NCBI RefSeq assembly: GCF_027484205.1
Contig: NZ_JAIXUB010000026.1
Span: 124,001 to 188,000 of the forward strand
DNA from: Flavobacterium sp.
GTDB lineage: Bacteria > Bacteroidota > Bacteroidia > Flavobacteriales > Flavobacteriaceae
Direction of reading: 5' to 3'
DNA length: 64,000 nt
The notes under the pieces are model-generated. The model worked only from the letters and a program-made list of their open reading frames with translations. It did no database searches and was not told where the DNA came from. The position numbers and the translations under genes were made by a program. Within the stretch, counting starts at the first letter, position 1, and the number at the start of each line of letters is the position of its first letter. Below, piece by piece: positions 16,182 to 24,045 of this stretch.

Positions 16182-17288
16182 ATGAGAATTCTCAAATACC
16201 TGCTACTTTTAATTCTACTCCTATTTATCGGGCTTTCGGTTTTTGTATCTACTCAAAAGGCAAATTTTGATGTTGTTAGAAGTAAAGTAATTAAAACTCC
16301 TAAAGCAACCCTTTACAATTATGTAAATGATTTAAGAAATTGGGAAACTTTTGGTTCTTGGATTTCAGAAGATAAAGGAATTGAATTCTATTATCCTTTA
16401 AAAACAGTTGGGAAAGGTGCTTACTGTTCTTGGGAAGGAAATAATAGTGATGGGAATTTGACTACACTTTTTGTAAAAGAAAACGATAGCATTTCTCAAA
16501 AAATGATTTCTAACGGAGAAGAATCATCTGTTTCATGGAAATTTAAAGATACTATTGGCGGTACAAAAGTGACTTGGACAAGCAAAGGAAAATTGGATTT
16601 TAAATCAAAAATTTTAGCATTTTTTAATGGAGGAATTAATTCAACTGTAGGTGATACTTACGAAAAAAGTTTAGCAAATCTTGACAAAACATTAGATTAC
16701 GAAATCAATACACATACTATAAAAGTTAACGGAATTGTGGCTCGTCCTGGTGGATTTTACTTAAAGCAATCCATCGTTTGTAGAGAAAAAAGTGTGGCTA
16801 AGAATTTAAAAATATTAGTTCCAAGAATGAAAAATTTCTTCGAAAAAAATAATATTGTTATGAATGGGAAACCATTTATTATCTACAATAAATATGACCG
16901 AACTAATGATTTAATTGGACTTTCTGTATGTATTCCGGTGAAAGATTCATTGCATTTTTCATCAGGAAGTGATATTGAATGGGCTGACATGAAACCCTAT
17001 ACAGCAGTAAAATCTACCTTAACAGGAGATTACTGTCACACTCAAAAAACTTGGAATGCCACTTATAATTATATGGCAAAAAACAAGTTGGTTAGAAATA
17101 CATCGCAACAAATTATTGAGGTTTATGTAAAAGGAATGGAAGATGTTAAACAACCATCAAAATGGATTACAGAAATTTATATTCCTGTTTATCCAAAAGT
17201 AGTTCCAAAAAAACCAGTTTACAGAAAAAGAAGTGATTCAACTTCGGTTAGTGTAACTCCTACTCCAACGGAAGTTCAAACTCCTTAG
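16182..17288 (+). CDS. SRPBCC + GyrI-like effector-binding fusion, membrane-anchored
   Basis: 368 residues. An N-terminal hydrophobic anchor (YLLLLILLLFIGLSVFVST) is followed by an SRPBCC/START-like domain (about residues 30-165; IKTPKATLYNYVNDLRNWETFGSW, then WTSKGKLDF) and a GyrI-like/AraC effector-binding domain (about 185-345; ARPGGFYLKQSIV, then MKPYTAVKSTLTGDY). The tail is Pro/Thr/Ser-rich. Both domains bind hydrophobic small molecules in other proteins. The combined architecture is common in Bacteroidota and its ligand is unknown. It is a single gene. Confidence 0.7.
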   Translation: MRILKYLLLLILLLFIGLSVFVSTQKANFDVVRSKVIKTPKATLYNYVNDLRNWETFGSWISEDKGIEFYYPLKTVGKGAYCSWEGNNSDGNLTTLFVKENDSISQKMISNGEESSVSWKFKDTIGGTKVTWTSKGKLDFKSKILAFFNGGINSTVGDTYEKSLANLDKTLDYEINTHTIKVNGIVARPGGFYLKQSIVCREKSVAKNLKILVPRMKNFFEKNNIVMNGKPFIIYNKYDRTNDLIGLSVCIPVKDSLHFSSGSDIEWADMKPYTAVKSTLTGDYCHTQKTWNATYNYMAKNKLVRNTSQQIIEVYVKGMEDVKQPSKWITEIYIPVYPKVVPKKPVYRKRSDSTSVSVTPTPTEVQTP

Positions 17289-17313
17289 ATTTGACGCCTA
17301 TTAAAAGTCAAAT

Positions 17314-17667
17314 ATGATCATAAAAATAACAATTCTATTAATATTCTTGATTCCAAATTTGATAGTCTTAAAGCAGATTATAAAAAATGAAAACAGATTA
17401 CTTAGACTTGCCCTAGTTATTTTATATTGCTTGTCATTATTAATGCTCCAAAAATATATTGACTTAGAAAAACTAGAAATCAAAAAAAATGATATAATAA
17501 ATATTCTTGGGTTGAGTTTATTACTTCCTTTTCTCTTAATTATAGAAAAAAATATATTTGAACCATACAATACCAATAAAATTAGTCAATCTTTTTCGGG
17601 AATATTGCCATTTCTTTATTTCATCATAATTACATTATGTCAAATATTTATTTTAATCAGAATGTAG
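17314..17667 (+). CDS. Hypothetical membrane protein
   Basis: 117 residues, Leu/Ile-rich with about four hydrophobic segments (IKITILLIFLIPNLIVL, LALVILYCLSLLML, ILGLSLLLPFLLII, ILPFLYFIIITLCQIFILI). It starts 25 bp after the SRPBCC gene and could be on its transcript. A/T-rich codon use is a little more extreme than that of its neighbours. No family recognised. Confidence 0.5.
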   Translation: MIIKITILLIFLIPNLIVLKQIIKNENRLLRLALVILYCLSLLMLQKYIDLEKLEIKKNDIINILGLSLLLPFLLIIEKNIFEPYNTNKISQSFSGILPFLYFIIITLCQIFILIRM

Positions 17668-17739
17668 AAAAAAAATAATTTGAAAAAGTTCAGATTAAAC
17701 CTTTTCAATTATCTTTATTCTAACAGATAAATTTTCACT

Positions 17740-18282
17740 TTGCTAGAAGAAAAGGATTTCATTCAAGAGTTATTGAACCCAAAAACGCAAAACACAGCGT
17801 TTCAAAAACTTATGCGTGAATATCAACGACCATTATACAGTCACATAAGAAATATCGTTCTCAATCATGATGATGCTGACGATGTCTTACAAAACACATT
17901 TATCAAAGTTTTTCAATATTTGAATGGTTTTAAAGGTGATAGTAAATTATTCTCATGGATGTATCGCATTGCCACAAATGAAGCCATCACTTTTATTAAT
18001 GCTAAAGCCAAAAGAAATGGAACTACAAGCGAAGCAATGCAAAGTAAAATTGTAGAAAATTTGAAAGCCGATGACTATTTTGACGGAAATGAAATTCAAA
18101 TAAAACTTCAAAAAGCCATACATTTATTACCCGAAAAACAACAATTAATCTTTAAAATGAAATATTTTGAAGAATTAAAATATGAAGAAATATCTGAAAT
18201 TCTTGGCACAAGTGTTGGTGGATTAAAAGCATCCTATCATCATGCTGTGAAAAAAATTGAAGAATACATGAATAGAAATTAA
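17740..18282 (+). CDS. ECF-type RNA polymerase sigma factor
   Basis: 180 residues, starting at TTG (MLEEKDFIQELL). Region 2 (YQRPLYSHIRNIVLNHDDADDVLQNTFIKVFQYL) and region 4 (LPEKQQLIFKMKYFEELKYEEISEILGTSVGGLKASYHHAVKKI) are both complete, and region 3 is missing, as in group IV sigma factors. It directs core RNA polymerase to stress- or envelope-related promoters. The next gene is a one-helix membrane protein and the third a periplasmic CpxP-like protein, which suggests sigma, anti-sigma and sensor in a single operon. Confidence 0.9.
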   Translation: MLEEKDFIQELLNPKTQNTAFQKLMREYQRPLYSHIRNIVLNHDDADDVLQNTFIKVFQYLNGFKGDSKLFSWMYRIATNEAITFINAKAKRNGTTSEAMQSKIVENLKADDYFDGNEIQIKLQKAIHLLPEKQQLIFKMKYFEELKYEEISEILGTSVGGLKASYHHAVKKIEEYMNRN

Positions 18283-18312
18283 ACCTTTTAAAACTATTAT
18301 TGTCTTAACTAT

Positions 18313-18723
18313 ATGAAAGATTTTAAACTAGATAACGAACCCAAAATAAAAACAGGATTTCAAATTCCTGAGAATTATTTTGAGCAATTTTCTGAAAAAG
18401 TAATGACTAAATTACCAAATCAGGAGCCAAAAGTTATTTCCCTTTGGAATAGAAACAAAAAATGGATTTATGGTGCTGCAGCTGTTATTGTACTTTCATT
18501 AGCAATTCCATTAGCAAATCAGCTTCAAAATACTACTCAAGAAGAAACTTCTGAAATTGAAAACTACTTGGCTTATCATTCTTCGTTGACTAGTGATGAC
18601 ATTATTGAATTATTAGATGAAGAAGATATTGCAAAAATTGAAGTAAATAATTCAATCGATAATCAAACGATGGAAGACGAACTTACAGAAAACATTGATA
18701 TTGAAAACTACATAACAAACTAA
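18313..18723 (+). CDS. Putative anti-sigma factor, single-pass membrane protein
   Basis: 136 residues. The N-terminal cytoplasmic part of about 55 residues contains GFQIPENYFEQFSEKVMTKLP. One membrane helix follows (WIYGAAAVIVLSLAIPLA), then an acidic periplasmic tail with repeated DIIELLDEEDI/IENYI elements. The layout and position directly behind the ECF sigma gene match anti-sigma factors. The canonical zinc HxxxCxxC motif is absent, so the sigma-binding mode, if any, must differ. The call is inference from context. Confidence 0.6.
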   Translation: MKDFKLDNEPKIKTGFQIPENYFEQFSEKVMTKLPNQEPKVISLWNRNKKWIYGAAAVIVLSLAIPLANQLQNTTQEETSEIENYLAYHSSLTSDDIIELLDEEDIAKIEVNNSIDNQTMEDELTENIDIENYITN

Positions 18724-18733
18724 ACATAAAATC

Positions 18734-19198
18734 ATGAAAAAATATAAAATTATTACGCTACTTATTTTCTTGATTTCCACTACAACATTTGCACAAGGCG
18801 GAAAGTTAAGAGAACGATTTCAACAAAAGAAAGAGCAAGTTAAATCGCTTAAAGTTGCTTATATTACTGAAGAACTAAAATTAACTTCAAGTGAAGCAGA
18901 AAAATTTTGGCCATTATACAATGCTTTTGAAGAAAAGCAAATGACACTACGAAAAGATAAATTAAAAAATTATCTTGATAGAGCCGAAAATGCTGATGAT
19001 TTGAGCGAAAAAGAAGCAACAACTTTAATTAGTCAAATGGAAAGTGCTGAAGAAGAATTGCACCAATTGAGAAAAAAATTTGTTGCAAGTTTAAAAGGAG
19101 TTTTACCTTCTGTAAAAATTTTAAAACTCAAAAAAGCAGAAGACGAATTTAATAGAAAACTGTTACAACAATATAGAGATAAAAAAGTAGGAAGATAA
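18734..19198 (+). CDS. Periplasmic CpxP/Spy-like helical protein of the ECF operon
   Basis: 154 residues with a signal peptide (MKKYKIITLLIFLISTTTFAQG). The mature protein is all-helical and strongly charged: EELKLTSSEAEKFWPLYNAFEEKQ resembles the LTxxQ-type helices of Spy/CpxP, followed by AEEELHQLRKKFVASLKGVLPSVKILKLKKAE. In flavobacteria such proteins are annotated as sensors of ECF sigma factors. It probably acts in the periplasm as a chaperone-like sensor or adaptor. Its stop is followed after 3 bp by the second heptamer-repeat block. Confidence 0.65.
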   Translation: MKKYKIITLLIFLISTTTFAQGGKLRERFQQKKEQVKSLKVAYITEELKLTSSEAEKFWPLYNAFEEKQMTLRKDKLKNYLDRAENADDLSEKEATTLISQMESAEEELHQLRKKFVASLKGVLPSVKILKLKKAEDEFNRKLLQQYRDKKVGR

Positions 19199-19201
19199 TT
19201 A

Positions 19202-19299
19202 GTGTTCAGTGTTCAGTGTTCAGTGTTCAGTGTTCAGTGTTCAGTGTTCAGTGTTCAGTGTTCAGTGTTCAGTGTTCAGTGTTCAGTGTTCAGTGTTCA
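19202..19299. repeat. Heptamer tandem repeat (GTGTTCA)14
   Basis: Fourteen perfect copies of GTGTTCA, followed by the same roughly 55-bp flank and terminator as at 15337-15390. Same unit and orientation as the ilvE copy, but six more units. Confidence 0.95.
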
Positions 19300-19320
19300 A
19301 AATTAAAATATCTACTATAA

Positions 19321-19353
19321 AAAAAGCGATTTTCAAATGAAAATCGCTTTTTT
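19321..19353. terminator. Terminator hairpin behind the ECF operon
   Basis: Stem AAAAAGCGATTTTC / GAAAATCGCTTTTT with loop AAAT, identical to the hairpin after ilvE. Convergent with the BNR lipoprotein gene. Confidence 0.9.
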
Positions 19354-19371
19354 TATGCAAACTGAAATCTG

Positions 19372-20421
19372 CTATCTGAAAACTATTTTCACGATCTTAT
19401 CTTTTCCAGCAGCGATTGCAGTAGTATTGTTAACAAATCTAATAGTATAAAGTGATGCATCTGTACTGAATTGTTTCCATGAATTTCCTCTATCATAGGA
19501 ATAAAATAAACCACTTGCGCCAACAGAAACCAGTTGATTTCCATTACTATTTGGTACAAATTGTACACATGAAGCATATCCAAAACCTGTGTTCTCTCCT
19601 ACTAGTTTCCAAGTTTTTCCGCCATCAATAGTCAATGCTTTATTCTGAAAATTCTGATTTGGTTTTTCATAATTTCCTCCAGCAATAAAACCTATTTTAT
19701 TGTTGTAAAAATCAGATGTGAAAATCCCAGTCATGGCTTCTCCTTGAACTATTGGTGTTTCATAAACTTTCCAAGAATTTCCTTTATCTGACGAATAAAA
19801 AACTCTTGATTTTTTTCCTCCTGAAACTATCCAAGTATCATTTCCTTTGATAACAATATTTGAATTACTTGCCGCAAAAGCAGCTTCTCCATCTTCCATT
19901 TTTGGTAATTTTTCACATGGAATTTTAGTCCATGTTTCGCCACCATCACGAGTAATAATAATACAAAAACAATTTTCTATTGGATCACCAATGGCAATTC
20001 CTTCTTGGTCATTCCAAAATTGCATACAATCATAAAACACTTTTTCATGTTTTTCCTCATAAACTAACTTTTTCTGAGTCAAATCTTTAGAAAATTTATA
20101 CAACAATGCCGGATTTCCAACATTCAAAACAAAAATGGAGTTCGATGTTTGAGCAATACTTCTGAATTCCATTTTTATAGAATCCTTTTTTAAAGCACGT
20201 TCCATTTTATTTCCATCATTTATACTTTTATAACCTACCCTGTTTTTATCGGCAGCATACCAAACTTTATCATTAGAGACCGTTATTGGTCTGATGCTAA
20301 TTTTATCTTTTAAAATAGTATCAATTTTAACACTCGTAAATATTTTTTCATTTGAAACTTGTGTCGATTTACAAGAAATCAATAAAATGCAAACAATAAC
20401 TACTATTCCTATTCTTCTCAT
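19372..20421 (-). CDS. BNR/Ycf48-like beta-propeller lipoprotein
   Basis: 349 residues with a lipoprotein signal (MRRIGIVVIVCILLISC). The body is a beta-propeller with Asp-box/BNR repeats: DGGETWTKI, DKGNSWKVY, DGGKTWKLV and DRGNSWKQF. Related flavobacterial proteins are often annotated simply as oxidoreductase, which the sequence does not justify. It resembles Ycf48-type photosystem assembly propellers and sialidase-type sugar-binding propellers in fold only. It is surface- or periplasm-exposed and the ligand is unknown. Confidence 0.75.
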   Translation of the reverse strand: MRRIGIVVIVCILLISCKSTQVSNEKIFTSVKIDTILKDKISIRPITVSNDKVWYAADKNRVGYKSINDGNKMERALKKDSIKMEFRSIAQTSNSIFVLNVGNPALLYKFSKDLTQKKLVYEEKHEKVFYDCMQFWNDQEGIAIGDPIENCFCIIITRDGGETWTKIPCEKLPKMEDGEAAFAASNSNIVIKGNDTWIVSGGKKSRVFYSSDKGNSWKVYETPIVQGEAMTGIFTSDFYNNKIGFIAGGNYEKPNQNFQNKALTIDGGKTWKLVGENTGFGYASCVQFVPNSNGNQLVSVGASGLFYSYDRGNSWKQFSTDASLYTIRFVNNTTAIAAGKDKIVKIVFR

Positions 20422-20583
20422 ATATGTAAAAGTTAATTTTTATTTGGTCATATATGTTATCGCCTTTTATTCATAGATGTTTGTTTGCACAAACGGGTTT
20501 TTAGTGGCGATTTCATAAAATTATTTTAAATTCTTTGCTAAAGTACAAATTGTATTTGTTAATGATTTGCAAATGCAACATTC

Positions 20584-20599
20584 TTGGCACAAAAATTGG
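20584..20599 (+). promoter_or_regulatory. Candidate sigma-54 promoter
   Basis: TTGGCAC-N5-TTGG resembles the -24/-12 element (TGGCAC-N5-TTGCW), 46 bp before the start at 20645. The -24 GG is perfect; the -12 reads GG instead of GC, which weakens the call. Confidence 0.4.
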
Positions 20600-20644
20600 A
20601 TTATCAGAATCAAATGCTATTATAAACTATTAAAATATATTATT

Positions 20645-21859
20645 ATGAGAACTAAAATTATACTTTCGACCTTACTGAGTTTATTCATTTCAAACTCATT
20701 TGCACAAGACAGAACTACGGTTAATGCTACAAGTTCAGAAATTAGTGACAACCTCGATTTAAGAGCAGTTGCTTCCATTTTTGGTGATTCAAGAGATTTA
20801 GAAGATTTTGAAAGACGTTTAAATGATCCTAAAAATCAAATATCTAACCTTGATTTAAACTATGACAATCAAGTTGATTATTTAAGAGTAATCGAATCTG
20901 TTGAAGGTAGAACACATTTAATTGTTTTACAATCTGTTTTAGGAAAAGACAATTATCAAGATGTTGCTACTGTTGAAGTTGAAAAAGATTCAAACAATAG
21001 AATTCAAGTTCAAGTTGTAGGTGATGTTTATATGTATGGAAATAATTACATCTATGAACCAATATATGTTTCAACACCAATAATCTATGATTACTTTTGG
21101 ACTCCTTATTACAGACCATATTGTTCTTCTTGGTATTGGGGTTATTATCCAAGTTATTACACATATTGGTCACCATTTCCAGTTTTCAGATATAGAAGTA
21201 ACATAGGTTTGTTTATCAACTTCAATCATCACTATAATTATGTAAATACTAGAAGATGTCAAGTTGCTTACAATAACTATTACAACAGAAGAGGAAACTA
21301 TTATGAAAGACAATATCCAAATCGTTCTTTTGAAAGAAGAAATTCAGGTTTTACTAATAGATATGAATTAGATAGAACAAGAGATGTTAGAACTGTTGGA
21401 AGTACTAGAAATGATGCATCAAATAATGGTATTAGAAATACATCAATAAGAAATAACGACGTTAGACCTACAAGAGGAAATGACGAAATCAGAGAGAATA
21501 CTATTAGAAATAACGACGTTAGACCTACTAGAGGAAATGATGAAATCAAAGTAAACACTACTAGAAATAATGACGTTAGACCTTCAAGAGGAAATGACGA
21601 AATTAAAGTTAATTCTCCAACTAGAAATAACGACGTTAGACCTTCAAGAGGAAATGATGAAATTAAAGTTAATTCTCCAACTAGAAATAATGACGTTCGT
21701 CCAACAAGAAATTCATCTCAAAGAAGTGAAAACAGCAATGTAAATTCTTCACCAAGAAGAACAGAAAGCACTTCTCAAAGAAGTTCTTCTTCAAGAGGTA
21801 ATTCATCTTCAAGAAGCACAGAATCAAGCAACAGAGGAGGAAATTCAGGAAGAAGATAA
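20645..21859 (+). CDS. Secreted repeat-containing protein, Tyr/Trp-rich then Arg/Asn-rich
   Basis: 404 residues from the ATG at 20645. The upstream in-frame extension to 20567 crosses promoter-like DNA. There is a signal peptide (LSTLLSLFISNSFAQ). An N-terminal domain (about 40-130) includes DLRAVASIFGDSRDLEDFERRLNDP. An aromatic segment follows (YFWTPYYRPYCSSWYWGYYPSYYTYWSPFP), then a low-complexity basic tail with five tandem repeats RNNDVRPxRGNDEI (about residues 268-358) and a Ser/Arg-rich end. The composition suggests a cell-surface or matrix protein. Repeat number could vary between strains. Confidence 0.7.
   Translation: MRTKIILSTLLSLFISNSFAQDRTTVNATSSEISDNLDLRAVASIFGDSRDLEDFERRLNDPKNQISNLDLNYDNQVDYLRVIESVEGRTHLIVLQSVLGKDNYQDVATVEVEKDSNNRIQVQVVGDVYMYGNNYIYEPIYVSTPIIYDYFWTPYYRPYCSSWYWGYYPSYYTYWSPFPVFRYRSNIGLFINFNHHYNYVNTRRCQVAYNNYYNRRGNYYERQYPNRSFERRNSGFTNRYELDRTRDVRTVGSTRNDASNNGIRNTSIRNNDVRPTRGNDEIRENTIRNNDVRPTRGNDEIKVNTTRNNDVRPSRGNDEIKVNSPTRNNDVRPSRGNDEIKVNSPTRNNDVRPTRNSSQRSENSNVNSSPRRTESTSQRSSSSRGNSSSRSTESSNRGGNSGRR
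21449..21715 (+). repeat. In-frame tandem repeats, 57-60 bp units
   Basis: Units begin at 21449, 21506, 21563, 21623 and 21683 (57, 57, 60 and 60 bp apart). All are multiples of three and encode RNNDVRPxRGNDEIxxN. The last unit is partial. Units 3-5 are the most similar to each other, suggesting recent expansion there. Confidence 0.9.
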
Positions 21860-21881
21860 AATTTAATCAGTACAAATTAAG

Positions 21882-21911
21882 AAGCATCGAAAATATTCGG
21901 TGCTTTTTTTA
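21882..21911 (+). terminator. Rho-independent terminator
   Basis: AAGCATCGAA / TTCGGTGCTT stem with one G-T pair and loop AATA, followed by a T run. It closes the repeat-protein gene. Confidence 0.8.
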
Positions 21912-21931
21912 TTTCAAATTAGTAAAATGAA

Positions 21932-21939
21932 TAACTTTG
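21932..21939 (+). promoter_or_regulatory. -7 promoter element for kup
   Basis: TAACTTTG matches TAnnTTTG, 23 bp before the kup start codon. Confidence 0.55.
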
Positions 21940-21961
21940 CATTCTTTTTTAATAACAAATT

Positions 21962-23938
21962 ATGAGCTCACACAGCCATCAAAACATTCATAGCAAATTA
22001 TCTACTGCTGGATTATTAGTTACTTTAGGAATTATTTTTGGAGATATCGGTACATCACCATTGTATGTAATGAAAGCCATACTTGGAGATTATACCATCA
22101 CATCTGATATTGTTTTAGGAGGAATTTCATGTATTTTTTGGACGTTAACTCTACAAACAACACTTAAATATGTAATTATTACTTTAAGTGCAGACAATCA
22201 TGGTGAAGGAGGAATTTTTGCGCTTTTTGCCTTAGTAAAAAAAACCAAAATAAAATGGCTTATTGTTCCTGCAATTATTGGAGGAAGTACACTTTTAGCC
22301 GATGGAATTATTACACCACCAATTTCTGTTTCTTCAGCAGTTGAAGGTTTAAAAATATTCAAACCAGAATTGAATACCATTCCAATTGTAATAGTAATTT
22401 TAATAATATTATTTATAATCCAACAATATGGAACTAAATTAGTTGGGAAGTTTTTTGCCCCAATGATGCTAGTTTGGTTTGCCATGTTAGGAATTTTAGG
22501 AAGTCTTCAAGTAGTTCAAAATTTTGCAGTTTTCAAAGCTTTAAATCCTTACTACGCATATCATTTGTTATCAGCACATCCAGAAGGTTTCTTCGTTCTT
22601 GGAGCTGTTTTCTTGTGTACAACAGGAGCTGAAGCATTATATTCTGACATGGGACATTGTGGTCGAAAAAACATCAGAGTGAGTTGGATTTTTGTAAAAA
22701 TAATGCTGCTTTTAAACTACTTTGGTCAAGGTGCTTATTTAATCTCTCATGAAGGAAAAACACTAGCCGAACTTGGTGGAAAAAACGGAAATCCATTTTA
22801 TTTAATAATGGAAACTTGGTTTCAACCTATTGGAGTTGTAATTGCAACATTAGCAGCTGTAATTGCATCTCAAGCATTAATTAGTGGATCGTTTACATTG
22901 ATTAATGAAGCAATGCGATTGAATTTTTGGCCAAAAGCTAAAATTAAGTATCCAACAGAAGAAAAAGGTCAATTATATATTCCATCCATAAATTGGTTAT
23001 TATTAATCGGTTGCATTGGAATTGTTTTGTATTTCAAAGAATCAAGTAATATGGAACATGCTTATGGTTTAGCAATTGTTCTAACAATGATTATGACTAC
23101 AATTTTACTTAATTTTTATTTGATAATGAAAAGAGTAAAAATGTATTACATAGTTCCACTAATAGCACTTTATCTAGTAATTGAATTCAGTTTCTTGTAT
23201 GCTAATGTTACTAAATTTTTACATGGAGGTTTTGTAACATTAATTATTGCAATTGTCTTAATTTCAATAATGACAACTTGGTATTTAGCAAAACAAATTA
23301 GTAAAACTTACACTAAAATTGTAAAAATTGACACTTACAAAAAAGTATTAGCAGAATTAAGTGTTGATTTATCAATACCAAAATACGCAACTCACTTAGT
23401 TTACATGACGAACTCTATGAGAAGTGATGAAATTGAAGAAAAAGTAATGTACTCTATTTTACAAAAAAGACCAAAAAGAGCTGATATATATTGGTTTGTA
23501 CACGTCAATATTTTAAGTGAACCATACAAAAAAGAATACAAAGTAATTGAACTCGTAAAAGATGATATCTATAGAATTGATTTTTATTTAGGTTTTAGAG
23601 AAGCTACAAAAATCAATCTAATGTTCAAACAAGTACTTAAAGATATGGTTCAACGTGGCGAAGTTGACATCACAAGCCGTTATGAATCTTTGAATAAAAA
23701 TAATATTATTGGAGATTTTAAATTTGTACTTTCAGAAAAATTCTTATCAAACGATAGTGATTTAACTTTCTTCGAGAATACCGTTATGAGTGCTTATTTC
23801 TTCTTAAAAAAATTCAGTTTATCAGAAGAAAAAGGATTTGGATTAGACAGTAGCTCTGTAAAAGTTGAACAATTCCCGTTAGTTCTTCATGCTCCAGAAA
23901 AAATTGAAATGAAAAGAATTGAATGTAGAGAAAATTAA
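21962..23938 (+). CDS. kup: KUP-type potassium uptake transporter
   Basis: 658-residue K+/H+ symporter of the KUP/HAK/KT family. The N-terminal signature GIIFGDIGTSPLYVMKAI is followed by NHGEGGIFALFAL, LLADGIITPPISVSSAVEGL, CTTGAEALYSDMGHCG and IASQALISGSFTL, all hallmark segments, across about 12 membrane helices (residues 15-430). A C-terminal cytoplasmic domain of about 220 residues follows. Length is normal. It is a single gene with its own promoter and terminator. Confidence 0.93.
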   Translation: MSSHSHQNIHSKLSTAGLLVTLGIIFGDIGTSPLYVMKAILGDYTITSDIVLGGISCIFWTLTLQTTLKYVIITLSADNHGEGGIFALFALVKKTKIKWLIVPAIIGGSTLLADGIITPPISVSSAVEGLKIFKPELNTIPIVIVILIILFIIQQYGTKLVGKFFAPMMLVWFAMLGILGSLQVVQNFAVFKALNPYYAYHLLSAHPEGFFVLGAVFLCTTGAEALYSDMGHCGRKNIRVSWIFVKIMLLLNYFGQGAYLISHEGKTLAELGGKNGNPFYLIMETWFQPIGVVIATLAAVIASQALISGSFTLINEAMRLNFWPKAKIKYPTEEKGQLYIPSINWLLLIGCIGIVLYFKESSNMEHAYGLAIVLTMIMTTILLNFYLIMKRVKMYYIVPLIALYLVIEFSFLYANVTKFLHGGFVTLIIAIVLISIMTTWYLAKQISKTYTKIVKIDTYKKVLAELSVDLSIPKYATHLVYMTNSMRSDEIEEKVMYSILQKRPKRADIYWFVHVNILSEPYKKEYKVIELVKDDIYRIDFYLGFREATKINLMFKQVLKDMVQRGEVDITSRYESLNKNNIIGDFKFVLSEKFLSNDSDLTFFENTVMSAYFFLKKFSLSEEKGFGLDSSSVKVEQFPLVLHAPEKIEMKRIECREN

Positions 23939-23960
23939 ATAGTAATAAAATAAATAAAGG

Positions 23961-24003
23961 AAGTATTCTTTAACACACAACGTTTTAAAGAATACTTTTT
24001 TCT
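23961..24003. terminator. Terminator hairpin after kup
   Basis: 13-bp stem AAGTATTCTTTAA / TTAAAGAATACTT, followed by a T run. Confidence 0.85.
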
Positions 24004-24019
24004 TTCTATTAAAAAGCAA

Positions 24020-24027
24020 TACCTTTG
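24020..24027 (+). promoter_or_regulatory. -7 promoter element
   Basis: TACCTTTG, 18 bp upstream of the RNA methyltransferase start. Confidence 0.55.
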
Positions 24028-24045
24028 CAGACTGATTAAAAAATA

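Noticed and set aside
21301-21558. 85-codon minus-strand ORF in the repeat protein
   Set aside because: Antisense shadow of the RNNDVRP repeats; its own repeats come from the plus-strand gene.
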